Positions 13,401-28,400 of a stretch of DNA of 64,000 nt are shown here, piece after piece; within the stretch, counting starts at the first letter, position 1; each line of letters begins with the position of its first letter. A program made the position numbers and the translations under genes. The DNA is from Sebastes aleutianus (Eukaryota > Chordata > Actinopteri > Perciformes > Sebastidae), in the NCBI GenBank assembly GCA_916700875.1, contig CAKAKS010000038.1:9775719-9839718 (forward strand), written 5' to 3'. The notes under the pieces were generated by a model. That model was not told where the DNA came from. It was given only the letters and a program-made list of their open reading frames with translations, and did not search any database.

Positions 13401-16400
13401 CACCTTTTTAATTGAACAAATACTGAAAGTAATCATTGCCCAAAAAAAACATTACTTTTGAAAGTAAAGTGTTGCTCTGAATATGTCAAGTTACAAATAT
13501 GAAAATATATCACGCTAAGCACTTAAATAAATTTATGTTATGACGTGTAATTGAGAAAAGACAAATTTTGACACAATAACATGAACTTTCAGGGGTGTTA
13601 ATTCAACTCTCTGGTAATAACTGAGGCTGTACTTGAATTATATTGTGCGGTAATGTAAAACAATACAATAGAATGATTTGATATAAACAACAAACTGTAG
13701 CCCCAACAAATGCCATAGTTAGACGTTATGTCCATATCTTGATGACAAACACCTCTGTCTACATACATTAACAGAATTTCCCAACATGCCCATTTAACGA
13801 CGATCATATCACAATCTTCTTGTTGTACTTGGAAAATCCTTGTATAAAGTTCAGTGGTGAGTTAAAACTGATTGTTTCCCTTTCTGTTAGATAGACACAT
13901 GGTAAGCCTTGTGTTTACTCTGAACGGTTCATGTGAACAATAAATCCCCACCCCTGCATGATACCCAACACATTGGTTATTTTACCACCTAAGCTGCTCT
14001 AAAAGCCAGAGAAAATCCTCATACTGACACACTTTACCAGCCCTTTATCCTTCATTGATACAGCATTGTAGCAACCGTATCGGAACCATGGAAAGTGATA
14101 CTTATCATATCGTTGTAAAAACGTATCGTTACACGCCTAGTAACCCCTGTATCGTGATACATATCGTATCGCCAGTTTCTTGTCAATACACAGCCCTGTT
14201 GCTGAGTGATCTGGTTGGGAGCAGATAAGTTAGGGTCATTGTAAAAATCACATAACGTCACAGTTTCAAATAAGCTGAAAGAAAAGCGTTTGATTTCAGT
14301 GATTTATTTTTCTCCCACAGATTTTCACACATTTTATTATTGTTGTCTGAGAACAGCATTGCCACAAGCCACCCATGTGAGAAAGAATAGAGGATGAGGG
14401 GGCAGGATTGCAGAACAGAAAGATGATGAAGAGTGACACTTTTTATGGTTTGATTATGTTGGCAGGTTGCTTGCTGGTGTTGCCTACCTCTCTTTGATTG
14501 TTATCCGGAACCCACTCTCTACTTTTTCACATTTGTCCCCCCTAAAGCGTATTGAGCAAAGCCGGGCTGGGCTCACCAGACTCCATGCATGCTTTCAGTT
14601 CTCCTGAACTCAGACTAAAAGTGACGTTACATGATCCCTGGTGACATCGAGGGGCTTCTGATCAGAATTCCCCACCGTACTAGACATGTGTTTTGTCAGT
14701 GGTAGGGGGAGCAGAACGTGGCGCTTCCCATGAGTAATGTTTCTGACACATGGCCACACACATGTCCCAGTGGACACTTGACATACCAAGAGTCTGTGCT
14801 TACATTTACGCCTACAGAGTTTTTTGGCTCATACCATGGTTTGTTTCCATCTATCTTTGTATCTTGATCACTATTTGGCATTTACTGTGCAGTGTAGTTA
14901 CTGTTGTATTGATCCAGATCTACTTGGATAATTTGACCTACAGCTTAGTTTCCGACAGGTTTGGTGGCATATTTAAAACAAACATTACTAGACACAAATT
15001 ATCTCTCTGGATACACTCAGGAAAGAAAACGGTGCTAGACACATACAGTATAGTCTGGCTGTCTTTGCTGTGTAGATGTAGCCAGAGACGCATCTGACTT
15101 CTGTCAACATCATCTATTGATGTCACTATATGGAAGCTCATGTGGCCCAACCACAGCTGTGCTTTGTAGGCATAACGACCAATTGCCTCCCTGGCCTGGG
15201 GCTGGACTGTGAGTGCTAGACTAGGGGTTTATTTTGGACAAAGCTATGTGACAGGTTGCATCATGCGCTCTTAAATTGTACCGAGCAATGTGGGGTCGAG
15301 GGCACAACAGACTTTAACACGTGCATATACGACGAAAACATGCATAGAATACTAAATAGTAGGTAAACCGGTGTTTATACTGTAAAATTAAGAGATTTGG
15401 GGAAGTGGTATTTTAAGAAGCTTAAGAATAAGGCGATATTCATGAAGCGGGAATAGTTTCACACCAGCTTTGTGCGCCCTGCTTGTAAACATTGGTTCAT
15501 GTGATCCCGGCAGAATGGGAAATTAGAACTCTGTTCAAAAACTTAAATTTAGTTTCACAGGTCTTTTTCTGTTAAAATTTCATACATCACAAGACTTTTA
15601 ATCTTTGTTTTACATTATCTGTCAGTTAAAAGTTTGTTTAAATTACACCACACTGTAATCGAGATATGACGTACAGATGTAATCTCTAAGTCTAAATGTA
15701 TCATCAGCTAGTGTGACTGACTCAAATTACCATGAGGAACCAGTCCAGTTTTAGTCACCCTTGCTCAGTTGTACTCGCCCTTGGTGTGCTATGGGGGGGA
15801 AAAACTCCAGCTACTAGATGGATATTAATTTCTTGCTGCTCTTCTCCCTGCAGCTGAATTATTACCGCTCCTCATCAAGGCACTGTCAGAGAGCAACACG
15901 CCTCATTATCATGCTAATTCAGTCGCAACTGAGAACGCACACATACACACAGGTTTACTAGTGCACGCACAGACACAATCACAGATGGCATCATTCATCG
16001 TACGTGGGGTTCTAACAGAATGATTATGGTAATATATGTGCGGAAATCTGAATGTCATTGAAGACATATTCATAGTAGTAAGCCAGTAATGAAACCAGGA
16101 GGTAGACATGGAGTACGTGCTTTCTATCAGAATTTAACTTCAGTGTGGTAGGTGAAGGTGACTGACGGGCATGTTGGGGTGCTGAGACGTACGAGGCCCT
16201 GATATCATCCACGTATCCCGTATCTTTACAGCATGTGGCTGTCATCGTCTTTTCTGTTTCCACTCTCTCCTGCATGGCAGCAGTGCCTCTCTGTGATTGG
16301 TCGAAGCGACTGAAAGGATCATCCAATTGGGGATTATGTGTTGCATCAAAGAGTTTGTACACAAGGCAGGAGAAAAGCACATTTGTAGTTGTTGCAATGC

Positions 16401-19400
16401 GGTGTCTGATCATGTCATATGGCCTATGTAAAAGATTGAATGTTTGGTATTGTAACTCTAAGATAGGATCCCTACTATCAGCCATAACTGTTATATTATA
16501 TACCCCTAATTCAGGCTGATCTTATGAGCCTGGCTGTCAGAGCCACCATTAGCTCACTGCCACCCTGTGGTGTTTATAGACCCTATGTGAATGTGTCTCT
16601 AAAATAAGTCTTTCCTTCCTGGTCACAATACAACATAGTTGAAAGACTGATCATGGAGCCAAGCTGGCCTGACTTCTATAGATTGGGGATGGCGGGGGCT
16701 GACATCCGTATCAGTTGCTGCATTCTGGTGATGGACTCACAGTGACTTCTCCCAGCACATTTAGCTCTGTATCGGCCACATATGCAGCAGCCGTAATTGG
16801 AGACGGTGTCTCTGTGGCTATCTTAAATGTTCTGGCACTTAAGAGTAGGAAGTCAGGGGACCACTAATCACAAGGCTGGTAATTGGTTTGGGTTGAGTAG
16901 GTTTATGGTTTTCCTCTCCATCTCTGTATGTGTGTGTGTTTGTTGTCTTATGCTGTGTTCAGACCAAGAGCGAAACGAATTTTCGCCTCGCTTTACTCGC
17001 GCAAGTTGGACCGCTGGCATCATTTGTGGTCATACGTGCTAGATGCGCCTGAGAGGAGAAAGAATTTGTCTCCATAGATACCAACAACTTTTCTTTTCTG
17101 CCATTTCCGCAATCAACCATGGAAGAAATAACCACTGTCGCTGCTTTGTACATGTTGTGGAAGTCCCAGATATGTGGGAAAACCAAACGCCGTCGTGTCT
17201 GGGTTCATAACATCACCAGGCGGCAAGCTATATTCACATACAGTACCGTTGCACTGATTGCATTTAGCAAGCGAGCCACACGTCGCTATCGCGGTATGAA
17301 CCCAAAATAAACAGATTGTGCTGTGATTTAATTGCAATAAACGGATCAAAAGGTTGCCGAAATAACAACATGATAATGCAGATTTGTAAAAAGTCTGAAT
17401 TCATGCTTTGTCAAGTCTGTCCTTAAGACGATAAGCAAACGACTTTTAAAATGCTTGTTTTCTGAATGGAGTTCGGATCGATCAGTGCCAGGCTATGCTA
17501 ACATTGTAGCTGCTCCATCAACACTCAACATAACGTCATCTTGGCATAAATAAGGCAGCAATGTTGTTGTAAGTGGATCAAAAGGATGCCGAAATAACCA
17601 CATAATGATGCCAATCTGTAAAAAGTCTGAATTTATGCTTTGTCAAGTCTGTCCGCAGGACGACAAGCAAACAACTTTTAAATTGCTTGTTTTCGGAATG
17701 GAGTTTGGATCGATCGGTGCAAGGCTATACAACTGCTCCATCAACACTTACGATAAAGTCATCTAGGCATAAATACGGCAGCAACGATATTTGCTTATAC
17801 CATAGACAGTCTGTGGTTTATACACATACATCTATACACAGAGATTCGTGCCGGTCTCTGTCCAAATATGATGTACTATCGTAGCTCTGGGTGCCCACAG
17901 ACAGCTACAATATTTTTTTCCTCCATTTCTGATTCAACAACGTCAATTCGTCAGTGACAACAGGAGGAGAATCTCAACACTGATGGGCTTTCGTGACAGA
18001 GCGTCACGCGAATTTCTCGCTCGAGTTGAAATATTTCACCTCCTGCGAATACATGAATGACGCGACGCGAACACGTGAAATTCACGTCTATACGCCTCTT
18101 TGCATTGACTTTGTAAGTAATTGCACAAAAAGTTCCCTTCACTCTTGGTATGAACACACCATTACACTTCTGTCTTTGTGAGAACCAGATTTGAGTTTCA
18201 AACTAAACAAAGTTTGGTTTAGTTTAAAGGTTAGAGTTAGGATTGGGCTAACTTCATCTTAAATGTTGAGCATGTACTGCTGATGGTTAAGGCTACGGTT
18301 TTTGGCTGGGGGATGAGTGTCCTCACAAGTATAGCAATTGCATGTGTGTTTGGGTGCTGTAATTATTGTTTCCAGGCACTATTACGGTATTTGATAAAGA
18401 ATATTAATAATATGCACCTTTGCTGCTATACATCCTGACAGCGTTATGTCTCTTCTAATTGGATCTTTCTGGTATCTCTTAATGTTTCCATGACATTGAT
18501 ATCAGGCTAATTATTTCCACTAAGGTCATAACCTCTCTTTTAATGAGTGTAGCAAGCCTCTTGACGTTGCTATGAAACTCGACCTTTTATGGCACGGAGC
18601 ATGCGAATATGTTTTCCAATACAGGCTAATTAGTTTGTGAAAAATAGCACACATATACCCTCGTAGAGTCCCAATTATACCATTATACAATACTTCAAGT
18701 TGTTAAAGCAAACCATCAGAGGTTAATCTGCTTAATAAGCCATGTTATTATCAATGTGCCAAATCTAACCTGTTTGTCAGAGTATGTAATTGTGTTCTGA
18801 ATAAATGATCACAGTCTACAAATCATTAAGTACACTTAATTATTTGTTCTTCCAGATCATGGTCTGAGCTGTTTATCTTGACTGCCATGTAGTAATGGGC
18901 TGTGTCAGTGTTGGCCATCTGTAAATCCAAAGCACTTTGATTGCTTTACTCCAACAACCTATAAACCCTGGAGCTATGGGTGAAAATACGAATAAAAAAG
19001 CATACAGGACTCCCTTCATAACTTTCAATTAACAAATTTGAGTATTAGAGGAAATGTAAGGATCTCCATGCTGTGTTCCCACCAGTCTTATCACAGCCAA
19101 GCCAATCTTCACAAAGCTACTCCGCTTATTGCCAACAACACTATTGGACAAACTGCAGTCTGATCGAGTCAGGGATTCTTTTCTCTGCCATGTTAGTTGC
19201 CCACATTCCTCTGCTACATCTTACTGCCACACCAACACATCTTATATCTGCCAGTCCTGTTCATCAACCCACACAGCAAACTCACCAACTGTGATTCCTT
19301 TGTGATGACAGTCTGTTGGATTTCTTAAAAGTTGGACTAAAGCGGAATTTAAAACACATTTTCAGTCTGTCATTGCTTCTAACATTTGTGCTCCTTTACA

Positions 19401-22400
19401 GTGATGAGATGTCTTATTGAGCGTGTTTTTATTTAGCGAATGCAAATCAGACATGCTTTCAATGTGATTTCTTTCCTGATCTTTCTCACCCACGGGTATC
19501 TCCCCAAGACCAACACTTCTTCAGGGGGAGCAGCCTTTGGGTATCCAGTGAACTGTATAAATATGCTTCATTACGAAACCGTAAAATAATCAAGGAAAAT
19601 TGGAATAAAAGAAAAAATCAATTGCACATGATACTCATGTATGTTTTTATATTTCTTCTGTCTCTTTTGCTCTCTCCTCCTGTCGCTCTCAGGGTCTAGA
19701 TGAGGAGGCACTAGTTGACCACGGGAAGAGCAGCTTCTCCACTCACACAAGCTATGAAAGGGAAGATTTGGAAAGTAAGTTTAAAGCCACCCAGGCTGAA
19801 AGATTTCTTGTGACTACTGTATGTTCTTTTTTTAAATGATGGAAAGGATAGATTCCTAAGCCAGCACACATTAAGTGCTAGTTAGCAAGACTGTGTTGCC
19901 TTTTCTATTACTAGTAAACTAATGCTTTATTTTATTTTCATTCATTCACTTGGCTGCTGATCACTTTAAGTGTCACATACCAGGCTGAGTAAACTTGAGA
20001 CACTATTGCTTTTGAGATTTTGTAGTAGGGCTGGGGGAAAATAATAGAATATTATCGCTTACTGACTCGTCTGTACAGTTACATTAATCACAAATCACAA
20101 TTAATTGAATTAATTGAAAAATGAATTGTTTAGGTTAGTGTTTTACACGTGTGAAGAATATTTGTGAGTATATTTGCTACAATATGATGTACATGGATAG
20201 GGAAAATATTCAAATATTTTTATTAGGGCTGTCAAAGTTAACGTGATAATGCGTTAAAGACAATTCATTTTAACGCCACTAATTTCTTTAACGCATTAAC
20301 ACAACTTAATGCAGCTAGACTGAAGATACTGGCATCATATGACACTAGAAAACCTAAGGAATCCATTGGTACCACCCATGTCATACTAGTTTGTTGCGAT
20401 GGAGTCTAGATAATGCTCCAAACTTACGCAAAATTTTGGCGAGGGAAAACTGGCATGGCCATTTTCAAAGGGGTCCCTTGACCTCTGACCTCAAGATGTG
20501 TGAATGAAAATGGGTTCTATGGGTACCCACGAGTCTCCCCTTTACAGACATGCCCACTTTATGATAATCACATGCAGTTTGGGGCAAGTCATAGTCAAGT
20601 CAACACACTGACACACTGACAGCTGTTGTTGCCTATTGGGCAATAAATATATACATACATTTGCATAAAGCAAGCATATTTGCCCACTCTGATGTTGATT
20701 TGAGTTTTAAATACTTGACAAATCTCCCCTTAAGGTACATGTTGAGCAGATAAAAAATGTGTGATTAAGTTGCGAATTACTCGTGATTAACTATGGACAA
20801 TCATGTGATTAATCACACTGCTCTTTCTTCATGTGGGTCCACCACACTTCATATCCTCCATCCTCTATTCAATCACATCTCCATTTATCCCATTCTCTCC
20901 TTTTGTGACACCCCCAGATCCCTCTGCTCTCTGTCCAGCTAAGCTGTTTATTTTCACTCCATCCTCTTTCGTCTCTTTTTCGTCGTCGTCTTTGCTCTCT
21001 CTTCCTCTCTCCCTCTCCCACCCTCCATCTCTGTTTCTCTCCATCTGTTCAGCTCATGTGTATGTCACTTACGCCTTCCTCTGAGTGCTGCATCTTGGTT
21101 TCATCCCTCCTGGGTTCCCTCTCTAATCAAAGAGAGATGACTCATCTGTGGAAAAAAAAAAAGAGTATTGGCAGAGTATGTAGGGCGGAAATAGGGCATT
21201 TGCAATTCAGAACACAGTTCCTGTGTGGCAGTAACAATAATGAGGGGAAGTAAACATTTGGGAGAGAGCAGAGGGGTGAAACATTTAAGTGTTGTACTCT
21301 GGTTTCCTTCTTATATAGAGCACTCAAACGACACGGAAACAAGTTGTCTGTCTAAAATGTTAGTGTGACCGGGACAGTGACTCTGCATATGGATTTCCAT
21401 TTATATTACTGTGTTCTTCTTGGAAGAATCTGACTTAAAACTTGCATTGTCCGATTATTAGCTTTACATGCTAACAGAGGCAGAAGTCTGTTGTGTGTGA
21501 TGGGCAAGAAATAGACCGAAGACTTCAAGTTCAACATGTTTTACCGTAGAAGATTTTACAGTGTTATAGATGGAACCTGTTGTAGAAAATATGTAGAACT
21601 TGTATTTCTTTATCTCACTTCATATCACTTTATTTCAAATAACATGACATTTTACTTTACCACCTTATTAGTGGTATTCTGAGTCAGTTTTTTATCATAA
21701 TACTGAAAATGTAACTGAAATTGCGAACTGAATTCCGTCTTTTATGCTATTTTACCTTTTATTATGTTTAAAAAATGCTTTCATCTTTTTCCAATTTGTG
21801 TGAAAGTTGGTGTCCAGAAAAAAAGGTTTCTGAATTGGTCTTGCGCTTTTCTTTTCCCCAGGTCACAGAGCAGTGTACGTAGGCGTCCACGTTCCTCTGG
21901 GAAGGGAGGGCAAACGGAGGCATCGTCACCGAGGACACAAACACCACCGAAAGAAGCGAGAGAGAGACTCTGAGGAGGGGAAGGAAGATGGCAGGGAATC
22001 CCCCACTTATGGTAGGAAACAATCATCCTATACGTCTTAATTTACTACCTTGTTGTACTACACTCTTTTGTTCTATATCTCTAAATCCCTCTCTACTGAT
22101 TTCATACCACACAGTACTCTACCTTGCAGTTAATGTCTACTTTTAGAGCCTTCAACTGTTTTTATTCACACATTCACAGGACTCGCCTCAGACAATAAAC
22201 AGAAACCCTTGCAATCCACATTGTACATCCACACAATGTACCTTTGATCACGATCTTTGAATGCAATATGAATGCCATAAAACATCTTCAGTTAAAAAGC
22301 ACGAAAAGCTTAAGTTGCCTAGTAATGAGTAAATGTCATTTTTCACTTTCAACCTTGGTTGACAAAGCTGAGGAAACAGCTGAGACATGTGTGGCGTTAT

Positions 22401-25400
22401 GGGTGTGATTTGGAAGCAGACCCCCCCTTTAACAATGCACCGATTTTCAGATTATAGCACCACACTGCTTAAGCCTTCTGTGTCTCTCCGCCTTTCAAAA
22501 CACTTCTGAATAATACATCCAGCTCTAAAAGGCATTAAAGGCCACTGGGAAGCAGCCTCTGACACTGATTGAAGGCTATGACATTTTAAGCGATGTGTGC
22601 ATGCGTTTGTGTGAGAGGTTGCTGCGTCACCTCAACTGGAAGACTCGTAAACACCCAAACAATGCTTTGAACTCTGTTAGGGGTTATCGAGTCCTTTAAG
22701 ACAACAACACCAAACAAAACAGCATTGGTCTTGTTCTCATGTTGAAGGTAGGGTTTGCAAAAGATCAGAATCAGATGTCAGTGTTGCCGACTTAGCAACT
22801 TTCTTGCTAGATTTAGGCCTTTTGGAGCTAGTGCTGCTAACTACTTTCATTAGAAAAGAGTTGGGCTGGGTTTTTCGGTTGGATCTTTTTAAAAAATCGA
22901 ATGTACTCTTGCTAGTTTCTCGGCATTACCGACCCTGCCTTTAAGCACTGACTGATGGCACACAGCATCACGATTTATAAGACAGATATTCTGAAGCAGC
23001 TCTTTGCTCATCTACACAATTAGACTTAATGCTGGTGCCTAAAAATGTCATCACATATCCCGCTTGAGCAGAGTCACACACACGTTTAATTGTACCATCT
23101 ATCATCTACTCCAGAAATGACTAGTAAAAATCCTTCAAGGTCTTTAGGGGTCAGTAACATGAGTTATTGATTCAGAAAAGAAAATTGTCAGAGGGTAGAC
23201 AATCTTTATGATCAGGTAAAGGTGTTGAGCATCATCGAATATGAAGTGTACTCACTTGTGCAAAATACACACCAGACCTAACTCTCTTCCTTCTTTTGCT
23301 TCCAGTCATTCCATTTCTGCCTCCCGGTGGCGTTTAGTCTTGTAATCTGCCATATCTATTTCCGTTTTCTCTCCCTGGTTCCAGATGTCCTGATATCTGC
23401 CCTCTAATTCAATCAGACATGAAAAGAGAATTGCTGGAAAGCATTCAGGTTTTCATTATGCTCTCTTGCGCACTTTCTCAGCATCAGGCCTCCTGCAGAT
23501 GTATTCCTTCTTATGTAGTATAATGAAAAGCAGTTACAGTGAGGTACTGGTCTTTCTGTGCCCTACCCCAAAAATTACTCTCCCCAGCTTCAAAAGACAT
23601 AGTGCAGTTCTACTGGCCAGACGCACACGCATACTTTCTCAAACGAATCCCAAAGAATCCATCGGCTTCTACGAGACATTTTTCTTTGTCATGCTCTATA
23701 GAGGGAGGGGTGTGGGATACGGGGGGGAATGTGTGTTTGAGATCAAGACATCCACTTAAAGGTGCCCTGTGGAGTTTTCTTATAAACGGACAAAAGATGT
23801 GTTTACATTCAGCGTTGCATAAGAATTCCCATTGTGTGTATCCTTGAGGTCGAACAAACAAAATACATGTCCTTCCTCATAAAACATTTCAAAGCAGAAC
23901 ATTTTTTAGTACATGCATTGTTACGTTTATTACTTTGCAGTCTTCTTCTTCTTCCCTGCCTTTGCTGGCACATCGCTGCATTTCTTGGCACATTACAGCC
24001 ACCTGCAGATCAGTGGAAAAGTGTGAAACCGTTGGCATGACCGTGTATCACGTCACCCGTGTGCACGTGATACAAGGGAGAACAAATGAAACGGGAGCTC
24101 ACTCTTAAAAACAGTGCTCCGTAGAGCTACTAGAGGTCAAAAACTCCACAGGGTACCTTTAACAACACATAATTCCTGGAGCATTTTACTGTTTTCTTAG
24201 TGTAAACATTGTAAATATGACCTTTGGCCTTTGCCCACTCTTTGCGCAGACACACCATCCCAGCGGGTCCAGTTCATCCTGGGTACAGAGGACGACGACC
24301 TCGAGCACGTCCCCCATGACCTCTTCACCGAGATGGACGAGCTGTCCTTCAGAGATGGCAGTGCCACTGAATGGAAGGAGACCGCCAGGTCAGAAAAACA
24401 CTTATGACAACCGCATGAAGTGACAGCAATACAACTATAAACTCCATAGATCTGTTGGCCCTTTGTACAAATATTAGTTTTCAAGATTTTTAATGCACGT
24501 GTGCAATAGCTTTGTAGCATAACCATAGAACAACAACAATTAGGAGTTAGCTGGGAACCCTGATTAGGTATTATGATCATGGCTATTAGTCACAATGATT
24601 AGCCTTAGTGGCTACATTTACAGTACATGTGAACATTTCTAATACTATGAATAAGGCATTCTCCATTGGCGATCTGAAGAGACACATACTAGGCTCCAGA
24701 GGTGGGACCAAGTCATTGTTTTGCAAGTCACAATTAAGTCTCAAGTCTTTGCACGTCCTAAACTTTGAGTTTCGAGTCCTAAACAAGTCATAATGCACTC
24801 TTCACCAAATATAATGACATTTTAACAACAGAGTAACTAGCGCCAACTGTCGTTAGTTCTTCATGGTTCCTGCAACTTGATTGGAAGCTGTTGGATTGGT
24901 TCAAACAAAGTGGATCTGGGGAATTAAGTGTAAGATAATCAAATGCAAGTCCCAATAATATTCACCAAAAATAAAAGTCAAGAGTTCAACAAAAAAAAAA
25001 ACACAAGCTTTCGTGGATTCAGTAATAAACAACAAAAGATATAAATTCAGTTTGTTCAGTCAGTTCAGTTATTTCTCCAAGAGTAAATCCACCTCCCAAA
25101 CAAATCAGTAAAGGATCTCTCAAAAAGTAAATGAACACAGCATCACCGATACTGTCAGAGTTACCTCCAGTACCGGGCAGTTGATCGTGTGCATGCAAAC
25201 ACTTTTTAATCTTTGGACTTGAGGAAAGGTATCAAGTATTTTCAAGTCCAAAGGCTCAAGTCCAAGTGAAGTCACGAGTCATCAGTGTTAAAGTCGAGTT
25301 GCAATTATTTTTTTATTTTGTCAAGTCGAGTCTAAAGTCATCAAATTTATGACCTGTGTCCAGGCCATGCACCTCTGCATACTCAACCTCAGGTCAAAAA

Positions 25401-28400
25401 CTTCAACAGGGACATTTTACTAAGAAGTTTGAGTTTTAAATTGTGACTCATCTTGGCTTGCATTTCAGTGATTGTTCCCTCACTGATAAAACTTGAACTA
25501 TAATGCAACTCATTTATTTTTTTTGTTAATTATAATTTATGGATTCAAGTAAATCTTTGGGTCTGTGTGTGTTTGTGTTTATCTACAGATGGCTGAAGTT
25601 TGAGGAGGATGTGGAAGACGGTGGGGAGAGGTGGAGTAAGCCCTATGTGGCTACGTTATCACTACACAGCTTGTTTGAACTGCGCAGCTGCATACTCAAT
25701 GGCACAGTCATGCTGGATATGAGGGCCAACAGTATCGAGGAAATTGCAGGTACATTCTCCAGTACTCATTGAAATCACTTACATGACATATTTGTACCTT
25801 TTTATTGTATTTCTTATGTAGTATTGTTGTGAAAAGTATGAGATCAATAAAGCAAAATAACTATTCATTACTCTAGTAATATAATATTCAGTGTTCCATA
25901 CATAACTTCTGTTCTTCCTCACTGTGTGTCTTTGTACAACTCAGACATGCTGATAGACAACATGGTGGCATCAGGCCAGCTGAGGGAGGATTTGCGCGAA
26001 TACGTGCGGGAAGCCATGCTGAAGAAACACCACCACCAGAACGAGCGAAAACTCAGCAATCGCATCCCTCTGGTGCGCTCCATCGCTGACATAGGCAAGA
26101 AACATTCTGACCCACTGTTGCTTGAAAGAAACGGTGAGATCCAACGACGCACTCGCATTTCTTTTTCCCTCCACATTTTCCACCACTGGGGTAACTATTC
26201 CTAAAAAATCCACTGTTGAAATCCCTCAATGCCATCGTAGAAGGTGGATGGTAAAAGTGAGTAAAATCTAGAGAATCATCTCTGATTGAAGCAGTCGGGC
26301 CCCAATAGTGAAAGAGAAATCTGGGTGCTACTGACTGCGCTAACCTGTATGGCTGGCCTGGCTTGGGGTATTGAATTAATGGTTGTTTTCACTCCATAGG
26401 GTGACACTATGACGGAGTCAGCATTGTGTGTTTTTTTTGACTGGGCATGGCAGCAATGGTGTTAATGTGCATTTTACGATCGATTTAAGTGTTTTTTAAG
26501 GATGAAAACAATATCACATTCTCCACTACTGTGCCTGTGGTGCTTGTTGGGCTTGCATTTCCATGTCATTAAACCTGAAACGCAAATGTGAAAGGTCAAA
26601 CTTATAAATGTCACACTGATGGTTGGTGATGGTAATAGTTGTAGTATGAAATATGTGTGTCAAATGAGTACGTACTGTGTAGGATTTATGACTGGTCTGC
26701 TGTGGTAGAGCACATGTTTGCTTACTGTGCACTGACATCGCGCTAACTCATCCTCTACTGCATGCAAGTCTCTTTTTGCCTTACATCCGACATGCTGTGT
26801 GATTCGTTTGTTTGGAGTTGAATGAGACAAGTTGTTTGGCCCTTGCGGACCCTCCTACATGCCTCACTGAATCATCTTAGTGTCTTCTGCACACAACCAT
26901 GCTTTTCGCTCATGTTTATGAAAGCACGATTCTCTCTAACTACACCTCTGCCACGCTCTTGCTGCCCACCCCTTCTGGCTTTGTCTCCTCCAGATACCAC
27001 CTCTGTGATGTACTCCTACTTCATGTGTTTTTCCTCTCTGCTCCATCCCTTATTCCTTTTCCTCCTCCTCCTCCTTTCCCTCCCTTTCTCCTCTCCCCTT
27101 TTTTGCCATTGTCTCCTCTGTTAGGAGAGGGCCTGTCCTCTTCACGCCTCTCTCTCCACAAGCCAGGGGCAGCCTCCTCTGTCTCCAACCTCTCCCAGAG
27201 ACGCGAGTCCAGAGTCTCCGTCCTGCTCAACCATCTCCTGCCTTCCTCTTCCTCCAACACCGGCCCCCCGCTCCTCACCACCCCTCAAACTACCCCCGCC
27301 GCCTCGCGGCGCTCCGCCAAAACCCACGGCACAGGCCTCGGCCCTCAAGGCATCCCCGAAGTGGTGGTATCGCCTCCGGAGGACGACGAGCCACCACACT
27401 CTGCAGAAGAAGAAGTGTCCCCAGAGCTCAGCCGGCGAGCATCCTCGGCATCCCAGGGCTTCGAGATGCTGCCCTTAGAAGGCAAATATCTGTGTAGCCT
27501 GCCAGTGTGAGTCACGGCTTGAACAGAGAACACTAGCACTAGCATGAAAGCTCTGCTCCCTGTTAACTTCCAACCCTCCAACCCTGCGGCCATCTCATCA
27601 GTAACCCACAGCAAGGCTCACTCGCTAAGATGCTCTTCCCACTGTATTTATCCACAAAGTTTTTGACACTTCTCTCCGCCTCATGATTCTTGCTTCTCTC
27701 CCTTCTCTGTTTCCATCTGACCCATTCTTTTCTACTAATACCTCTTGTTCTCGCTGCTCTCTAATCTCTCTATACTTCTTTTTACCATTCAAAACTTCTC
27801 TTGGACTCTTAACACATTTTCCAAGACATTTCCTCAGCATCTTTGCCTTGCTTGGCCCTGTCCCCATTCACACCTCCTTCATTGTGGGTGCATGGCTGCC
27901 TTACCAAATGTTTTTGTCCATCTTTCTCCCATACCGCATCATGTGTCCTGTGATGTTTTATCACATCTTTTCTCCATCTCCTACCTCTCAGTCAAGGTGT
28001 TTCATGTAAGACCTGTTAGAAGGGATGTCCCAATCATGTTTACTTTTATGTTTTGTTACTGATCACAGTCATTTAATCTTGGTTATCTGCTAATGCTATT
28101 ATATGTATAAGGTAGCTACCAGGGCTGTCAAAGTTAACGTGAATTCGTTTTAACGCCACTAATTGCTTTAACGCATTAACGCAACTTGCGATTTTTAGGT
28201 TGTAGTGGGCAGTGTCAGTTTTAAAGCTAGAATGAAAGTTCTGGCATCATATGAAACTAAAAAACCTAAGGAATCCATTCGTACCAATTGTGCCATGTTA
28301 GCTTGTCAAGAAGGAGGCTAAATAACGCTCCAAACTTTTGCTAAATTTTGGCAAGGAAAAAGTGGCATGCCCATTTTCAAAGGGGTCCCTTGATCTGAAA

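Noticed and set aside
16024..16485. 153-codon minus-strand frame
   Set aside because: No motif, no splice context and overlapping frames on the other strand; treated as chance.
24197..24580. 127-codon minus-strand frame
   Set aside because: Shadow of slc4a7 exon 4 on the opposite strand.
26899..27510. 203-codon plus-strand frame
   Set aside because: Only 27125-27481 is coding (slc4a7 cassette exon); the front part is CT-rich intron read-through.
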